Below are positions 1 to 8,886 of a stretch of DNA of 64,000 bases, piece after piece (position 1 is the first letter of the stretch; the number at the start of each line of letters is the position of its first letter). The stretch is from Huiozyma naganishii CBS 8797. Its lineage: Eukaryota > Ascomycota > Saccharomycetes > Saccharomycetales > Saccharomycetaceae. The translations under genes were made by a program, and so were the position numbers. The stretch covers positions 509,604 through 573,603 of the forward strand of contig NC_035922.1 of the NCBI RefSeq assembly GCF_000348985.1, written 5' to 3'. The notes beneath the pieces are model-generated. The model was not told where the DNA came from. It made no database searches and worked only from the letters and a program-made list of their open reading frames with translations.

Positions 1-512
1 TTGCTTTTCAGGCAGGAAACTACACTCTCGACAAAAAGTAGTGATTCCTTTTTGAAACTTCTGTGATCGATGATAACCAATGGCTGGCCTTCCGTATTAA
101 CTTTTGGGCCATGCAAAGAATGAACAGTAATAATCTCAACATCCTTTGGAAGATATTTCTCGAAAGCCCTGATCTCCGGACTCTTACAGCTCGTTTGTCC
201 ACCTACAATCGCGCCAACTTTCGAGGATGGGCCATACGCCGAAACGATTTTATCCAAGTTTGCAGCTTCTACGCTGTAAATGATATAATCACTAACCCTT
301 GATACGTAGTGACCGTTTAATAGCACCTCAAATGACGCATCTGCATGTACTGCCGTCATGGACTCGAATAAATCTTCCCTATCGCAAGCAACTACTTTCC
401 AGCCTGCATTCGAAAACTTGGTGGCGTAAAGTAGCCCCATATCACCCAAGCCAATAATACCTATTGTCTTTTCCCGTTTCCATTTTGATATCTGCTCGAT
501 AGATGCAACCAT
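1..512 (-). CDS. TYR1: Prephenate dehydrogenase (NADP+), N-terminal part
   Basis: Oxidises and decarboxylates prephenate to 4-hydroxyphenylpyruvate in tyrosine synthesis. About 170 codons are present; the gene runs off the left edge (the yeast protein is about 450 aa). The start at 512 is chosen because an in-frame TGA lies upstream and the protein opens like yeast Tyr1. The NADP-binding Rossmann motif GLGDMG is at residues 21-26. The family blocks IVGGQTSCKSPE and TVHSLHGPKVNTEGQPLV follow and match yeast Tyr1 closely. It is followed leftward by nothing visible; POP7 lies upstream on the same strand, 234 bp away. I saw no perfect Gcn4 site (TGASTCA) in the upstream 234 bp. Confidence 0.95.
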   Translation of the reverse strand, partial: MVASIEQISKWKREKTIGIIGLGDMGLLYATKFSNAGWKVVACDREDLFESMTAVHADASFEVLLNGHYVSRVSDYIIYSVEAANLDKIVSAYGPSSKVGAIVGGQTSCKSPEIRAFEKYLPKDVEIITVHSLHGPKVNTEGQPLVIIDHRSFKKESLLFVESVVSCLKS

Positions 513-746
513 TGCTACCTCAGCAACTCTATTTGCAGGTGCAACTTTTTGTGAGTGTCAATTGTTCATCGAGGGCTTTTACACATATTTTTTTATTGAG
601 CTTAATGGCAGAAGAAATACAAAGCTGGTAGTAAAGTAGTTTCTCACTCAAGTCCGCTAGCATTAAAAAATATAGTTCTATCTATGTAAAATCCTCTATT
701 TGTTGTTATACGTGCTCTACTAATTATATCGGTTAAGGGTATATCC

Positions 747-1154
747 TTATTTCAATCCCACTAATCGTCCTTTTTTTAAAAATGTCTCTCTGTCATCATC
801 GCTCTGTTCTTCAACATCTTGTACTCCCGCATCTTCATGCATGCCCATTGATTCCGTTTCCATAAGTTCATCTATCACCTCTACTGTTTTCGTTATGATA
901 TCAATGCCATTTCCCTTTTCATTTTGGAAGTAGCACCCTATGGCTAATGTCTTCTCCACTGCTTTCCCCATTCCCATCAAAGACACATACTTTGAGTTGT
1001 TCTTCCGTAGGTTTGCCAAGAACTTTTTCGTCCTTTTGAGCGCACTTATGTAAGGTGTAGAGGACTTGATATAGATTGTCGTTTTGATTTGCTTGTGCGA
1101 TAGTGTCTTCAAGGTTGGGCGCCTTGTCACTAGCTTTGTGTTATTCGATTTCAT
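747..1154 (-). CDS. POP7: RNase P / RNase MRP protein subunit Pop7 (Rpp20)
   Basis: Nuclear protein subunit shared by RNase P (tRNA 5' maturation) and RNase MRP (rRNA processing); in yeast it pairs with Pop6 on the P3 RNA domain. The product is 135 aa, against about 140 in S. cerevisiae. It has the Alba-fold core with the blocks TLSHKQIKTTIYIKSSTPY and GMGKAVEKTLAIGCYFQ, then an acidic tail, as in the yeast protein. It diverges from PEX32, sharing a 239-bp intergenic promoter (1155-1393). It lies beside TYR1, as in S. cerevisiae (YBR166-YBR167). Confidence 0.93.
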   Translation of the reverse strand: MKSNNTKLVTRRPTLKTLSHKQIKTTIYIKSSTPYISALKRTKKFLANLRKNNSKYVSLMGMGKAVEKTLAIGCYFQNEKGNGIDIITKTVEVIDELMETESMGMHEDAGVQDVEEQSDDDRETFLKKGRLVGLK

Positions 1155-1393
1155 TGTGTTAATGTATGGATCCGTACTCGGATATGTGTATATGAAGCTA
1201 GTTCAAGTTGATAGAGGCTCTTCACTTCTCATCGAGAGAAAGTGCTTGAATATTAATAAAAAAATATATACATTTTCAGTGTTGGTTCCTTAGCAGAAAA
1301 ATCTTGTGTGGTGGAGCGAATAGAAACAACCCTTCAAGAATTTGCTGCGCTGTGTAACCACGGCTCGGTGTAAGTGGACCTATACGAGCGCCC

Positions 1394-2593
1394 ATGGCCG
1401 AACTTGAAGATTCTCAAGTGCATGCCCATTTTGTTGATGGCCATGAGAGGAAAAAGTCATTAGTGGGTATAACACCTTTACCCTTGATGAGCGCTTTGGC
1501 TAAAATGTACCCCTTTTTAGTAGTAGTGGATTGCCTTTTGGACCAAGTGCTTTGGATATCCAGTGACAATAAACTGAACTTTATCTACTTGGTTATGGAA
1601 TACCTGGCGCTAAGGGTTTTGTTTACATCGTCGTTCATACCCTTTAACCTGGAGGCGATTATAATGTACCTGATAGGTATTACATGCTCCTGCTTTCTAC
1701 CTATCTCGTTTGCATACTATATAAAGAGCGTGTACAATGAGCTACGAGAAGGTGAACCACCTACAATGGATGAGATAATGGACCTCTGTCAGAATGTTGT
1801 CAATAAACTAAAAACCATAAGAGCAGAAATGTTGAACTTAATTGGAGGTAACGGTTTCTCTGTACGAAGGTTACTCACTGTGTGCGTCATATTATCCCCT
1901 CTTCAATACGCGCTTTTCAAGTTACGTTACCTCGATGCAAGAGGTTTCCTACTACTAACATTCCTGTCCGCATCTCTGTTTCATTCTGCCGCTGTCCAAA
2001 CCACTGGCATTCTACTTTGGAGGCTGGTATGGGTACGGAACTTGTATCATGCTGCATGGAATATGGATGAGGAGTGTATTTCATTGAACCAGTATATTGA
2101 ATACAAAAGTGAGCACACCTCTGACAAAGTCCACATAAACCTGGATGAAATACGATCAGATTTGCCGTTAGAAACAGCTAAAGACTTCACATTTTTTTTA
2201 CGTTCATTTTTGAGTAATCTTGGAAGCGAGAACTACAATAAGTCGTTTGTTATAACGAAACAAGAACCGTTGAGAAAATTCCATGTTCTGGAAATAACAG
2301 TCATTCAAAATCAGAGGAAGTGGGACTTGGAAGGATGGTTACCCAGATTAATGGAATATGAGCGACCTACCTTCTTGTTGGAATTAGCTGAAAATAATGC
2401 TCGGAAATGCAGCACACTATTTGGACTGGAAAGCGAACTACCGCCTAATTGGTTCTGGCTTGAGACGACGTGGAGGTTTGAAGAGTGGAAATATTGCAAT
2501 ACGCAGTGGGTTGTACTAGGAGAGAACGATACACCGGAATGCTTTACAAGAACTCGGAATTTGAAGCGTTTGGCTTTTTCTGAAACCAAATAG
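1394..2593 (+). CDS. PEX32: Peroxisomal membrane protein Pex32 (peroxin, dysferlin domain)
   Basis: Peroxisomal integral membrane protein that limits peroxisome size and number. The product is 399 aa (about 413 in S. cerevisiae). Hydrophobic segments cover roughly residues 60-120 and 155-215, the Pex30/31/32-type membrane part. The C-terminal part looks like a dysferlin domain, with tryptophan-rich blocks such as WDLEGWLPRLMEYERP and WFWLETTWRFEEWKYC. The assignment rests on this layout plus the neighbouring POP7 and TYR1 (YBR166-168 in yeast). Relative to flanking EXO5 the TYR1-POP7-PEX32 block appears inverted compared with S. cerevisiae. Confidence 0.88.
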   Translation: MAELEDSQVHAHFVDGHERKKSLVGITPLPLMSALAKMYPFLVVVDCLLDQVLWISSDNKLNFIYLVMEYLALRVLFTSSFIPFNLEAIIMYLIGITCSCFLPISFAYYIKSVYNELREGEPPTMDEIMDLCQNVVNKLKTIRAEMLNLIGGNGFSVRRLLTVCVILSPLQYALFKLRYLDARGFLLLTFLSASLFHSAAVQTTGILLWRLVWVRNLYHAAWNMDEECISLNQYIEYKSEHTSDKVHINLDEIRSDLPLETAKDFTFFLRSFLSNLGSENYNKSFVITKQEPLRKFHVLEITVIQNQRKWDLEGWLPRLMEYERPTFLLELAENNARKCSTLFGLESELPPNWFWLETTWRFEEWKYCNTQWVVLGENDTPECFTRTRNLKRLAFSETK

Positions 2594-2860
2594 CACTTCT
2601 GCAAACGTGAAATACTTGTATTGTGCAAATCTGAAATTTTCCCGTTCATATAACAATGTAGAGTAAGAAGAAATTATATATTTGTCGTTCTGGTGTGCAT
2701 TAATTCATGTTTGTCCAAGAGAAAACCACTTTACCCAATTATTTCCAAACTATTATGGGTTGTGGTTAGCTACTTTATTGGTACGAATTGACATGCTTCG
2801 GGCAGTATTTAGTGAGATAAAAAAGATCGTTCCTTGGTAGAAAGACAAAGCAAAAATAAT

Positions 2861-2933
2861 TGGACAAGTCCGGAGTCGAACCGAAGACCTCTCCCATGCT
2901 AAGGGAGCGCGCTACCAACTACGCCACATGCCC
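2861..2933 (-). tRNA. tRNA-Ala (anticodon AGC)
   Basis: 73-nt cloverleaf without intron. The anticodon stem-loop CTCCCTTAGCATGGGAG carries AGC (inosine at position 34 after editing). The acceptor stem GGGCATG pairs with CTTGTCC and includes the G3:T70 (G3-U70) pair that marks alanine tRNAs; a U-U mismatch at 6-67 is also known in the yeast tRNA. A box (TGGCGTAGTTGGT) and B box (GGTTCGACTCC) are intact. A solo LTR sits 18 nt upstream of the 5' end. Confidence 0.97.
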
Positions 2934-2951
2934 ATATAATTGGTGAAATTG

Positions 2952-3191
2952 TGATGTAGTAACACCTGCATCACGACCTAAATAATAATTAGGTTATTAC
3001 CCTGCTCGTCGCTAACGGTACGTAGACATCGAAAGAGCGAGTGGACGACGTTCCACTCGCACGTATATAAACCGGTATGTACGTATGTACTCGTATGTAT
3101 GTTGGTGTTCTGTAATAAAGAGACCAAACATTAATTATAGAGTGACTAGATCCATCAGTGGGTTATCTATATACGATTGTACTTTATCACA
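2952..3191. mobile_element. Solo LTR of a Ty3-like retrotransposon, 240 bp, with 5-bp target-site duplication
   Basis: The element begins TGATGTAG and ends TATCACA (canonical TG...CA). It is flanked by a perfect 5-bp duplication AATTG (2947-2951 and 3192-3196). Inside are a TATA box (TATATAAA, 3064-3071), a polyadenylation-like AATAAA (3114-3119) and a perfect 9-bp inverted repeat (3037-3045 / 3052-3060). Its first base is 18 nt upstream of the tRNA-Ala 5' end, where Ty3-type elements insert at Pol III start sites. No internal gag-pol region remains, so it is a solo LTR. The family assignment is inferred from position and duplication length only. Confidence 0.75.
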
Positions 3192-3196
3192 AATTG

Positions 3197-3970
3197 AAAA
3201 TTCACACTTGTTACCTTAAAATATAAGGGTTTTGGCATAAAAGAGTTTAAAAATGATATTCTAAACTTTAGTATGCAAGTTTTTTATCTGTCAAAAATAA
3301 AATAACAGGTATTAGTGCAACGTTATATTATTCATCGTCTTTTAAGAAATAGAAAGTTCTTGCAACAATTTATATATTTCCCGTATATTCTCCATATCCT
3401 GGAGAAGCTTTCGGCGTCGGTCACGCATCATCTGCTGGGAGAACACGTCACACTTATGATTCATTTACGTCTCTAGTTTCAAACTTCTATCAAATAGACT
3501 GTTGGAAGCAGCTTGAAACATAGACACATTGTTAGCGTAAAACTCGGTTGTTGCTGTGGACTAGGGTCAAACTAGGTTCTTATACAATCCAGCTAATATT
3601 TAAGTATATACTCTAGTCTACCCGTTGGTTGTACCTTGCTATGACTATTAGTTAATCAGCTATACTTGATAATACCTAATTATCGTTGGTTGATATTCAG
3701 AGAAGCTTCAAGTTCTGAGACAATCCGGCATGGCCAGGTTATATATGTTTCGGAAGTACCTGTAGGGTGCACTTATAAACAATTCCCTTATCCGGGTTCG
3801 CAGTGTTCCGTGCCGTTGTATAGTTTATGGCCAGCCAGCTATATTCGGGGATTCGCACAAATTATCCTAACACACATTTTTAAATCATGTTTATTGCAAG
3901 GTTCCCTTTATTATTATACCATCAAAAATGATAACAGAAAAAACATAATATGCTACAAATATGAGTATTG
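3197..3970. other. Intergenic region between solo LTR and EXO5 3' end
   Basis: About 770 bp, AT-rich, with no convincing gene. S. cerevisiae has ARL1 and UBS1 between EXO5 and TYR1; neither is visible here. A short open frame at 3666-3974 shows no family features. A nonanucleotide CGTTGGTTG occurs twice (about 3623 and 3685). The region lies at an inferred inversion breakpoint. Confidence 0.5.
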
Positions 3971-5653
3971 CTAGTAAATTTCAGATATTACGTTTTGAAG
4001 ATCCTTTCCCAACTGACCACATGCTTCCTCTGCCTCCCGTTTCCATAAACAAACACTTGAATAGTCGCAATATTTACAGTAGGTGACCAAATTCTTGAGA
4101 TTTGGTTTAATGGGTTCTATAGGTCGCTTCCCAAACCAAAACTTTGAACTGCTTGCATGATGTTGGCATAAATTGTCATGGGAATAAGTGAAGTCGATGT
4201 TATGGAAATTCTTTCCGAAACAATAATATTCTATCATTAATTTATCGGAGAGCAAACCGCCCATTAGGTTGTAGAATTGGGATAATCTGGCCGCGAAGTA
4301 GCGTAATGTCAAAGGTTTCTCCCACTTCTTACAAAACTCTCGAAGATGTTCTGAATTGTCACTAGTCAATAGTTCTTTATAAGGTGTCAAGTCATAGAAC
4401 ACTTTGTTATCTGCTTCGTTGCAGATATCAAAAGGCTCAAAATTTATGGAAACCCCATGTTTCAGGCGGTTCATATCGGGTATCAGAAATGGATGACGTA
4501 CCATCAGGCTTAACGCATTGAGTGGATTTATGGGTGCGTCTACATCAAGCCCTCTCTTTTGGGCATTAATCAACAAGCTGTAATATGTTGTATCCGCGGC
4601 TTGCCCCAAAATATCTAGAAAAAACCTATAGTACATCACCTGTAATTTTGACGCCTTGACCACGGATGACTGGGTGGGTACTTGATAAACGTTTCTAGTT
4701 TTCACATCACCAACTACTATTTCCCAATCGTTTTGAGCTTGAGGGGTAGAAACTTTGGCCTGTAACCCTTCGATAACCTTCATAACGTCTGCGGTGCCTT
4801 CCAAATATTTCTGGTTAACTATCAAATTTTCACTTCTCTTGGATCTCAAAACTAGATGATCTATGATCCCACTGACAAGAACAAATTTCGATGCTGGATC
4901 AGTATCTGGACTTTCAGTGCGCCCCGAATCAAACATCCGTTGCCAATACTCTATTTTTTCCCCGCTTAGAAACGTTCCATTGTCATCGCTCGAATCCATG
5001 TAACCGTGACACAATACTTCCCTGGCCTCTCCATTAATAAATAAAGTCATTAGCCGATGCAACGTGTCTGACCAGCCTTCAAGTAACTTGAAAGTGGGGA
5101 CGTTTAATCTCTGGTTAAATTCCAACCAATCGTCGTCAATCTTATAGATTGTAGACTCTAAAGTTGAATGCTGCTTGGCTCCAGATATGATGCGGCTCGT
5201 CGCAAACCTTGGCTTTTGAGAATAGATATCATAGGCGGTTCTCAACTCGCACCAGGATTTGGTAAGTAGTGAAGTTACCGAGAGTCTGTTTTGCCTTTCT
5301 GAAAAAGTACACTTCGAGAGTCCATCTCTATACGGATTGGGTTTTGTATCGGGAAGTTTATAACTCAGATATCCAGGGTGTGTTGTGCTTTCGCCAAATA
5401 TTTCGCGCACCACGCCTATCTTGCCCAAAATATAGTTGTCTTTTGAGTTCAATTTTTTGGTAGATAGGACAACTTGTTGTAATTGTTTATCCTTAAAGAA
5501 GGAAAGTTCTTTGATGGTCTTTTGTTCATCTAGAGTCAAATCTGTGAGATCTTGATTTGCTTTAGGATGTTCCAGAGATGTCATTTCATTAACTCTTTTA
5601 TTACAGTGAAGGTTTCTCCTGATCCATCGCGGTTTAACACGCCATTTTAGCAT
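3971..5653 (-). CDS. EXO5: Exonuclease V, mitochondrial (Exo5/Dem1), Fe-S 5'-3' ssDNA exonuclease
   Basis: Single-strand DNA exonuclease of the PD-(D/E)XK superfamily needed for mitochondrial genome maintenance in yeast. The product is 560 aa (about 585 in S. cerevisiae). The basic, Arg-rich N-terminus (KWRVKPRWIRRNLHCNKR) fits a mitochondrial presequence. Nuclease motifs are SGIIDHLVLR (catalytic Asp) and EIVVGDVKTRN (D...K). Fe-S ligands are the Cys of the SWCELRTAYDIYS block and the C-terminal C-x2-C-x5-C (YCKYCDYSSVC). YSY6 lies upstream on the same strand, as in S. cerevisiae. Confidence 0.93.
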   Translation of the reverse strand: MLKWRVKPRWIRRNLHCNKRVNEMTSLEHPKANQDLTDLTLDEQKTIKELSFFKDKQLQQVVLSTKKLNSKDNYILGKIGVVREIFGESTTHPGYLSYKLPDTKPNPYRDGLSKCTFSERQNRLSVTSLLTKSWCELRTAYDIYSQKPRFATSRIISGAKQHSTLESTIYKIDDDWLEFNQRLNVPTFKLLEGWSDTLHRLMTLFINGEAREVLCHGYMDSSDDNGTFLSGEKIEYWQRMFDSGRTESPDTDPASKFVLVSGIIDHLVLRSKRSENLIVNQKYLEGTADVMKVIEGLQAKVSTPQAQNDWEIVVGDVKTRNVYQVPTQSSVVKASKLQVMYYRFFLDILGQAADTTYYSLLINAQKRGLDVDAPINPLNALSLMVRHPFLIPDMNRLKHGVSINFEPFDICNEADNKVFYDLTPYKELLTSDNSEHLREFCKKWEKPLTLRYFAARLSQFYNLMGGLLSDKLMIEYYCFGKNFHNIDFTYSHDNLCQHHASSSKFWFGKRPIEPIKPNLKNLVTYCKYCDYSSVCLWKREAEEACGQLGKDLQNVISEIY

Positions 5654-6017
5654 AATCTGATGGATTTTATTGTTGATCGAAAGTGTGTTCTATAGAATTA
5701 TCATTCAGACGCGGTGCGAGGGGAGGGTTGTGAGAGAACTTTTGATCATGCATCAGTATGTGAACACTGAAAAAAAATAAATAAATTTAAAGGCTAAAAA
5801 AAAAAGATCTGTTACAGTCACGTTAATGGCAATTGTAACTCGTAGTCATGCACATTCAAAAGGTTATCTCAACCAATCCTATGATTTGGCAATTACAATT
5901 ATTATTACTATTACTATTATAGAAGCTGTGTGAATACATGAGTGTTGAAGGTCAAAATGAAAATGAAAAAAAAATAACGATCGCCCAATTCTTCTAAACC
6001 TTCGTTATTCCCCATCT
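5654..6017. promoter_or_regulatory. EXO5 upstream region
   Basis: 364 bp between the YSY6 stop and the EXO5 start. It holds A-rich and ATT-repeat stretches (5760-5815 and 5900-5925) typical of yeast promoters. I see no gene and no recognisable factor site. Confidence 0.4.
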
Positions 6018-6218
6018 CTATATGATGAATTTGAGCAATTCCAACACCCCACCACCAATCAACAAGAACAGGAGCGCGCCGACCCAGTACTTGGAGATAG
6101 AAACCTTACCATCTTTGTCTTTCTTACTCACTTTCTTCTTCCCGTACTTTCTGTTCTGTTCAACTTTCTTGTTAAACTTTTGGTTTGCCAGCCTCTGTTT
6201 CGGGGTTTGCACTGCCAT
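6018..6218 (-). CDS. YSY6: Ysy6-type small ER tail-anchored protein
   Basis: A 66-aa homologue of yeast Ysy6 (65 aa), a SERP1/RAMP4-like protein that associates with the ER translocon. The basic N-terminal half (TPKQRLANQKFNKKVEQ) precedes one C-terminal membrane segment at about residues 43-66 (YWVGALLFLLIGGGVLELL). The start at 6218 (MAVQTPKQR) matches the yeast protein; an upstream in-frame extension of 30 codons has no counterpart and is not used. The gene diverges from TOS1 across 930 bp. Confidence 0.93.
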   Translation of the reverse strand: MAVQTPKQRLANQKFNKKVEQNRKYGKKKVSKKDKDGKVSISKYWVGALLFLLIGGGVLELLKFII

Positions 6219-7148
6219 TGTCCTCGGTAACCTACTCCTTCTTGCTTTCACTCGAGGGGGGTAGAAACAAAAATATAATGTAACCGTAAAACACCAGTTA
6301 CAATCCAAAGGCTTATATTAAATAGTGGGATCTTCAATTTTAAGTCGCACATTGCAGCATATGGCCACTAGAAAATGAAGAAAAGTGGAAACTGACACGA
6401 ATACCTTTTGCAGAGGGCCGGGTAAAAAATAGCATGCTATCCGGGATCCCGTCCCTTTTCCGTGTAAAGTGACAAATGAACCAGCAAAACCTCAATTCCG
6501 CTGGTCTCGGCCTTTTTCGGTCAAAACTCGAAAAAGCATTCCCGTTTTTTTTTCGTTGCTGCAGACCGTGTTTATTTTTATTTTGGTGTTTTGCGGTTGT
6601 TTCAGTGGGCTGGGCAATTTTTGCCGTTTTGGGCAAAGATCCTCCTCGAGGTTTCGTGTTTTTTTTTGCAGTGCTTGGCCTATTGTTCTCCATTCCCCCA
6701 CTTTTCGCTCCTTCTTCCCATTGTTCCCGCGCAAACGTGTTACACTGGTGTAAACAGCTCGGATGGCGTTACAGCGCCTCTAGCAGGATAGTTGTCGTTT
6801 CGGGTTTTGGGCTTGTTTACCGGTTTTCTTGTCTTTTCGCAGATTATATAAATATTACCGAACAAGCGTCTCCTCGGCATGGTGCTCTCTTCTCGTCTGT
6901 TTTCTTGCAATGTGTGCTTACTCGCTTTCCTACGAGAGGACTTTCTCTTCTGCAGTTCCTCTCTACTCAATTTATTTTCCAGTTTACGGTGTCCTAATTT
7001 TGCTATCATATATCAAGCATCTGGTAATCTACGCAAAGGAAGTTCAGTTTTATATATTATAGCACCAGTACCTTTCGCTAAATTTTTTTTTCATATCAAT
7101 TGGGTATTATAAAAGTCTTTCATTTAAAAACAACAACTAAACTAGAGG
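6219..7148. promoter_or_regulatory. Divergent YSY6 / TOS1 promoter region with an SCB-like site
   Basis: 930 bp. A Swi4 cell-cycle box CACGAAA lies on the minus strand at 6652-6658. A TATA element TATATAAA is at 6845-6852, about 300 bp before the TOS1 ATG. Long T-tracts and many short spurious open frames are present. Yeast TOS1 is named as a target of SBF, so the SCB fits, but one 7-bp match is weak on its own. Confidence 0.5.
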
Positions 7149-8582
7149 ATGAAGATATCTACTTTGTCGTCTACAGTGGGTCTTCTAGCAGGTCTTGCCA
7201 AGTTGGTCGCTGCAGACTGTTCGTTATCCAATGACGGGAACTACTACTGTGCCACAACAAACGCTATCATATACTCAAACGTCGGTGTCTCGGCCACATA
7301 CAATGATGTCACTCTGATGGATGAAACTACCTGTGCGTGTTCGTCCCAACAGGTGTCCTTCTCAGGCAGTTTGGCTCCTTTAGATGAGGAATTGTCCGTC
7401 CATTTCAGAGGTCCAGTTAATCTGAAACAGTTTGCCGTCTACTATCCTGCCAACGGCGCAAGCTTGAAGAAAAGAGACAATGTCGCTGAAGAGGAATGTG
7501 CGGAAATCGTTACTAAGAGAAAGCACCGTCATAAGAGAGATATTGCAGTGGAATACGTCGAAGTTACTGCGACTATGTACGTCGACGCGGATGGTCAAAC
7601 AGTGACCACTGGTACTGGTGAACAACAACCAACCACCACGCAGCTAGTAAATGACATTAACGTCGCTGAACAGACCCCAACTACTACGCAGCAAAACACT
7701 GTCGCCACCGAGCAGACTCCAATTCAACAAACCACCCCAACTACCACAACTCTTTCGAACAACAACTACCCACCAGCCACTACAACAGCACAACAGCAAG
7801 AAACAACCACAGCAAACACCATTGCAACCACTGCGACTGCTCCATCATCCTCTAACACCAATGGTGGGTCTGTTGCTGTTGGCTCTTGGGAAAGAACCAG
7901 TTACTTCACCCCAGGCTCCACTAGCAACTGTACCTTTATGAACAACCAAGGTGGTACTGCTGGTAGTGGTACATGGTCCGCATGCTTTGGTAACTCCATC
8001 TCATATGCCGCCTCGAACGGTGTGGACGGTGCTGGCTCCGCAATTGCTCTGGATGATGTTACGTTGAAGTCTGGCCAAGAATTCATGATCTTCTCCGGTG
8101 CTACCTGTAACGGTAACGAATGTGGATATTACAGAGAGGGGATCCCAGCCTATCATGGGTTCGGTGGTAACCAAAAGATCTTCGTCTTTGAATTCGAAAT
8201 GCCATCAGACACCAACGGTAACGGGTATAACCAGGACATGCCTGCTATCTGGTTATTGAATGCCAAGATTCCAAGAACTCTACAGTATGGTAAATCAGAA
8301 TGTTCATGTTGGGAAACCGGCTGTGGTGAGATGGACTTGTTCGAAATCTTGAGTAACGGATCTAACAAACTGATCTCACACGTCCACGATGCTCAAGGTG
8401 GCGGTACCCAGGACTACTTCCAAAGACCAATCGGCAACACTCTAAAGGCGGCTGTTATCTTCAACGGTAACGACAAATCTATTCACATTGTCGAGATTGA
8501 TGGTGATGTGGGCGCCACTCTAGACCAGGCTACTGTTCAATCGTGGCTGAGCAAGTCTGGCTCTGCCGCTGCTTTGCCATGA
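7149..8582 (+). CDS. TOS1: Cell-wall protein Tos1 (DUF2403/DUF2401 family)
   Basis: Secreted, covalently wall-bound protein; 477 aa (about 455 in S. cerevisiae). A signal peptide covers residues 1-22 (hydrophobic, ending LVAA). The Cys-rich N-terminal domain is followed by Kex2-type dibasic sites (LKKRD and HKRD, about residues 108-132). A Thr/Gln-rich, probably O-mannosylated linker spans about 155-240. The C-terminal domain carries EMDLFE at about 394-399, which resembles the GH16 glucanase signature ExDxxE; catalytic activity is my inference. GGT- and AAC-rich codon use suggests high expression. It is convergent with CSH1. Confidence 0.92.
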   Translation: MKISTLSSTVGLLAGLAKLVAADCSLSNDGNYYCATTNAIIYSNVGVSATYNDVTLMDETTCACSSQQVSFSGSLAPLDEELSVHFRGPVNLKQFAVYYPANGASLKKRDNVAEEECAEIVTKRKHRHKRDIAVEYVEVTATMYVDADGQTVTTGTGEQQPTTTQLVNDINVAEQTPTTTQQNTVATEQTPIQQTTPTTTTLSNNNYPPATTTAQQQETTTANTIATTATAPSSSNTNGGSVAVGSWERTSYFTPGSTSNCTFMNNQGGTAGSGTWSACFGNSISYAASNGVDGAGSAIALDDVTLKSGQEFMIFSGATCNGNECGYYREGIPAYHGFGGNQKIFVFEFEMPSDTNGNGYNQDMPAIWLLNAKIPRTLQYGKSECSCWETGCGEMDLFEILSNGSNKLISHVHDAQGGGTQDYFQRPIGNTLKAAVIFNGNDKSIHIVEIDGDVGATLDQATVQSWLSKSGSAAALP

Positions 8583-8886
8583 TTGGGTACTAACCCCTTC
8601 TTTTTTGAAAACCACCAAGGACAGTCGTGTCATACGTTTCAGAGCTGCTGAAACGGATGGTCAACTATTATCAGATTCAATTTTCTTTTTCCACTATGAC
8701 CAGAGAAAGAAATTCAAAGAACACATACATAAAAATAAAATCTCTGTCGCATAAGTATATGTGACAGGTTGTAGCATTAATAAATAACTCCTCTCTCTAA
8801 CAATTAAAAAGGAATTGGCGGGAAGCCAAAGCGCAACTCGAAACAGTGATACAGGGGCGATATAATGCATTATAGTCCTTACATAC
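8583..8886. terminator. Shared 3' region of convergent TOS1 and CSH1
   Basis: 304 bp between two stop codons, with TATATG and AATAAA-like efficiency/positioning elements (about 8733-8790). No gene is seen. Confidence 0.4.

Noticed and set aside
3666..3974. 102-codon open frame right of the solo LTR
   Set aside because: Composition looks random and no domain is visible; it lies in repeat-associated intergenic DNA.
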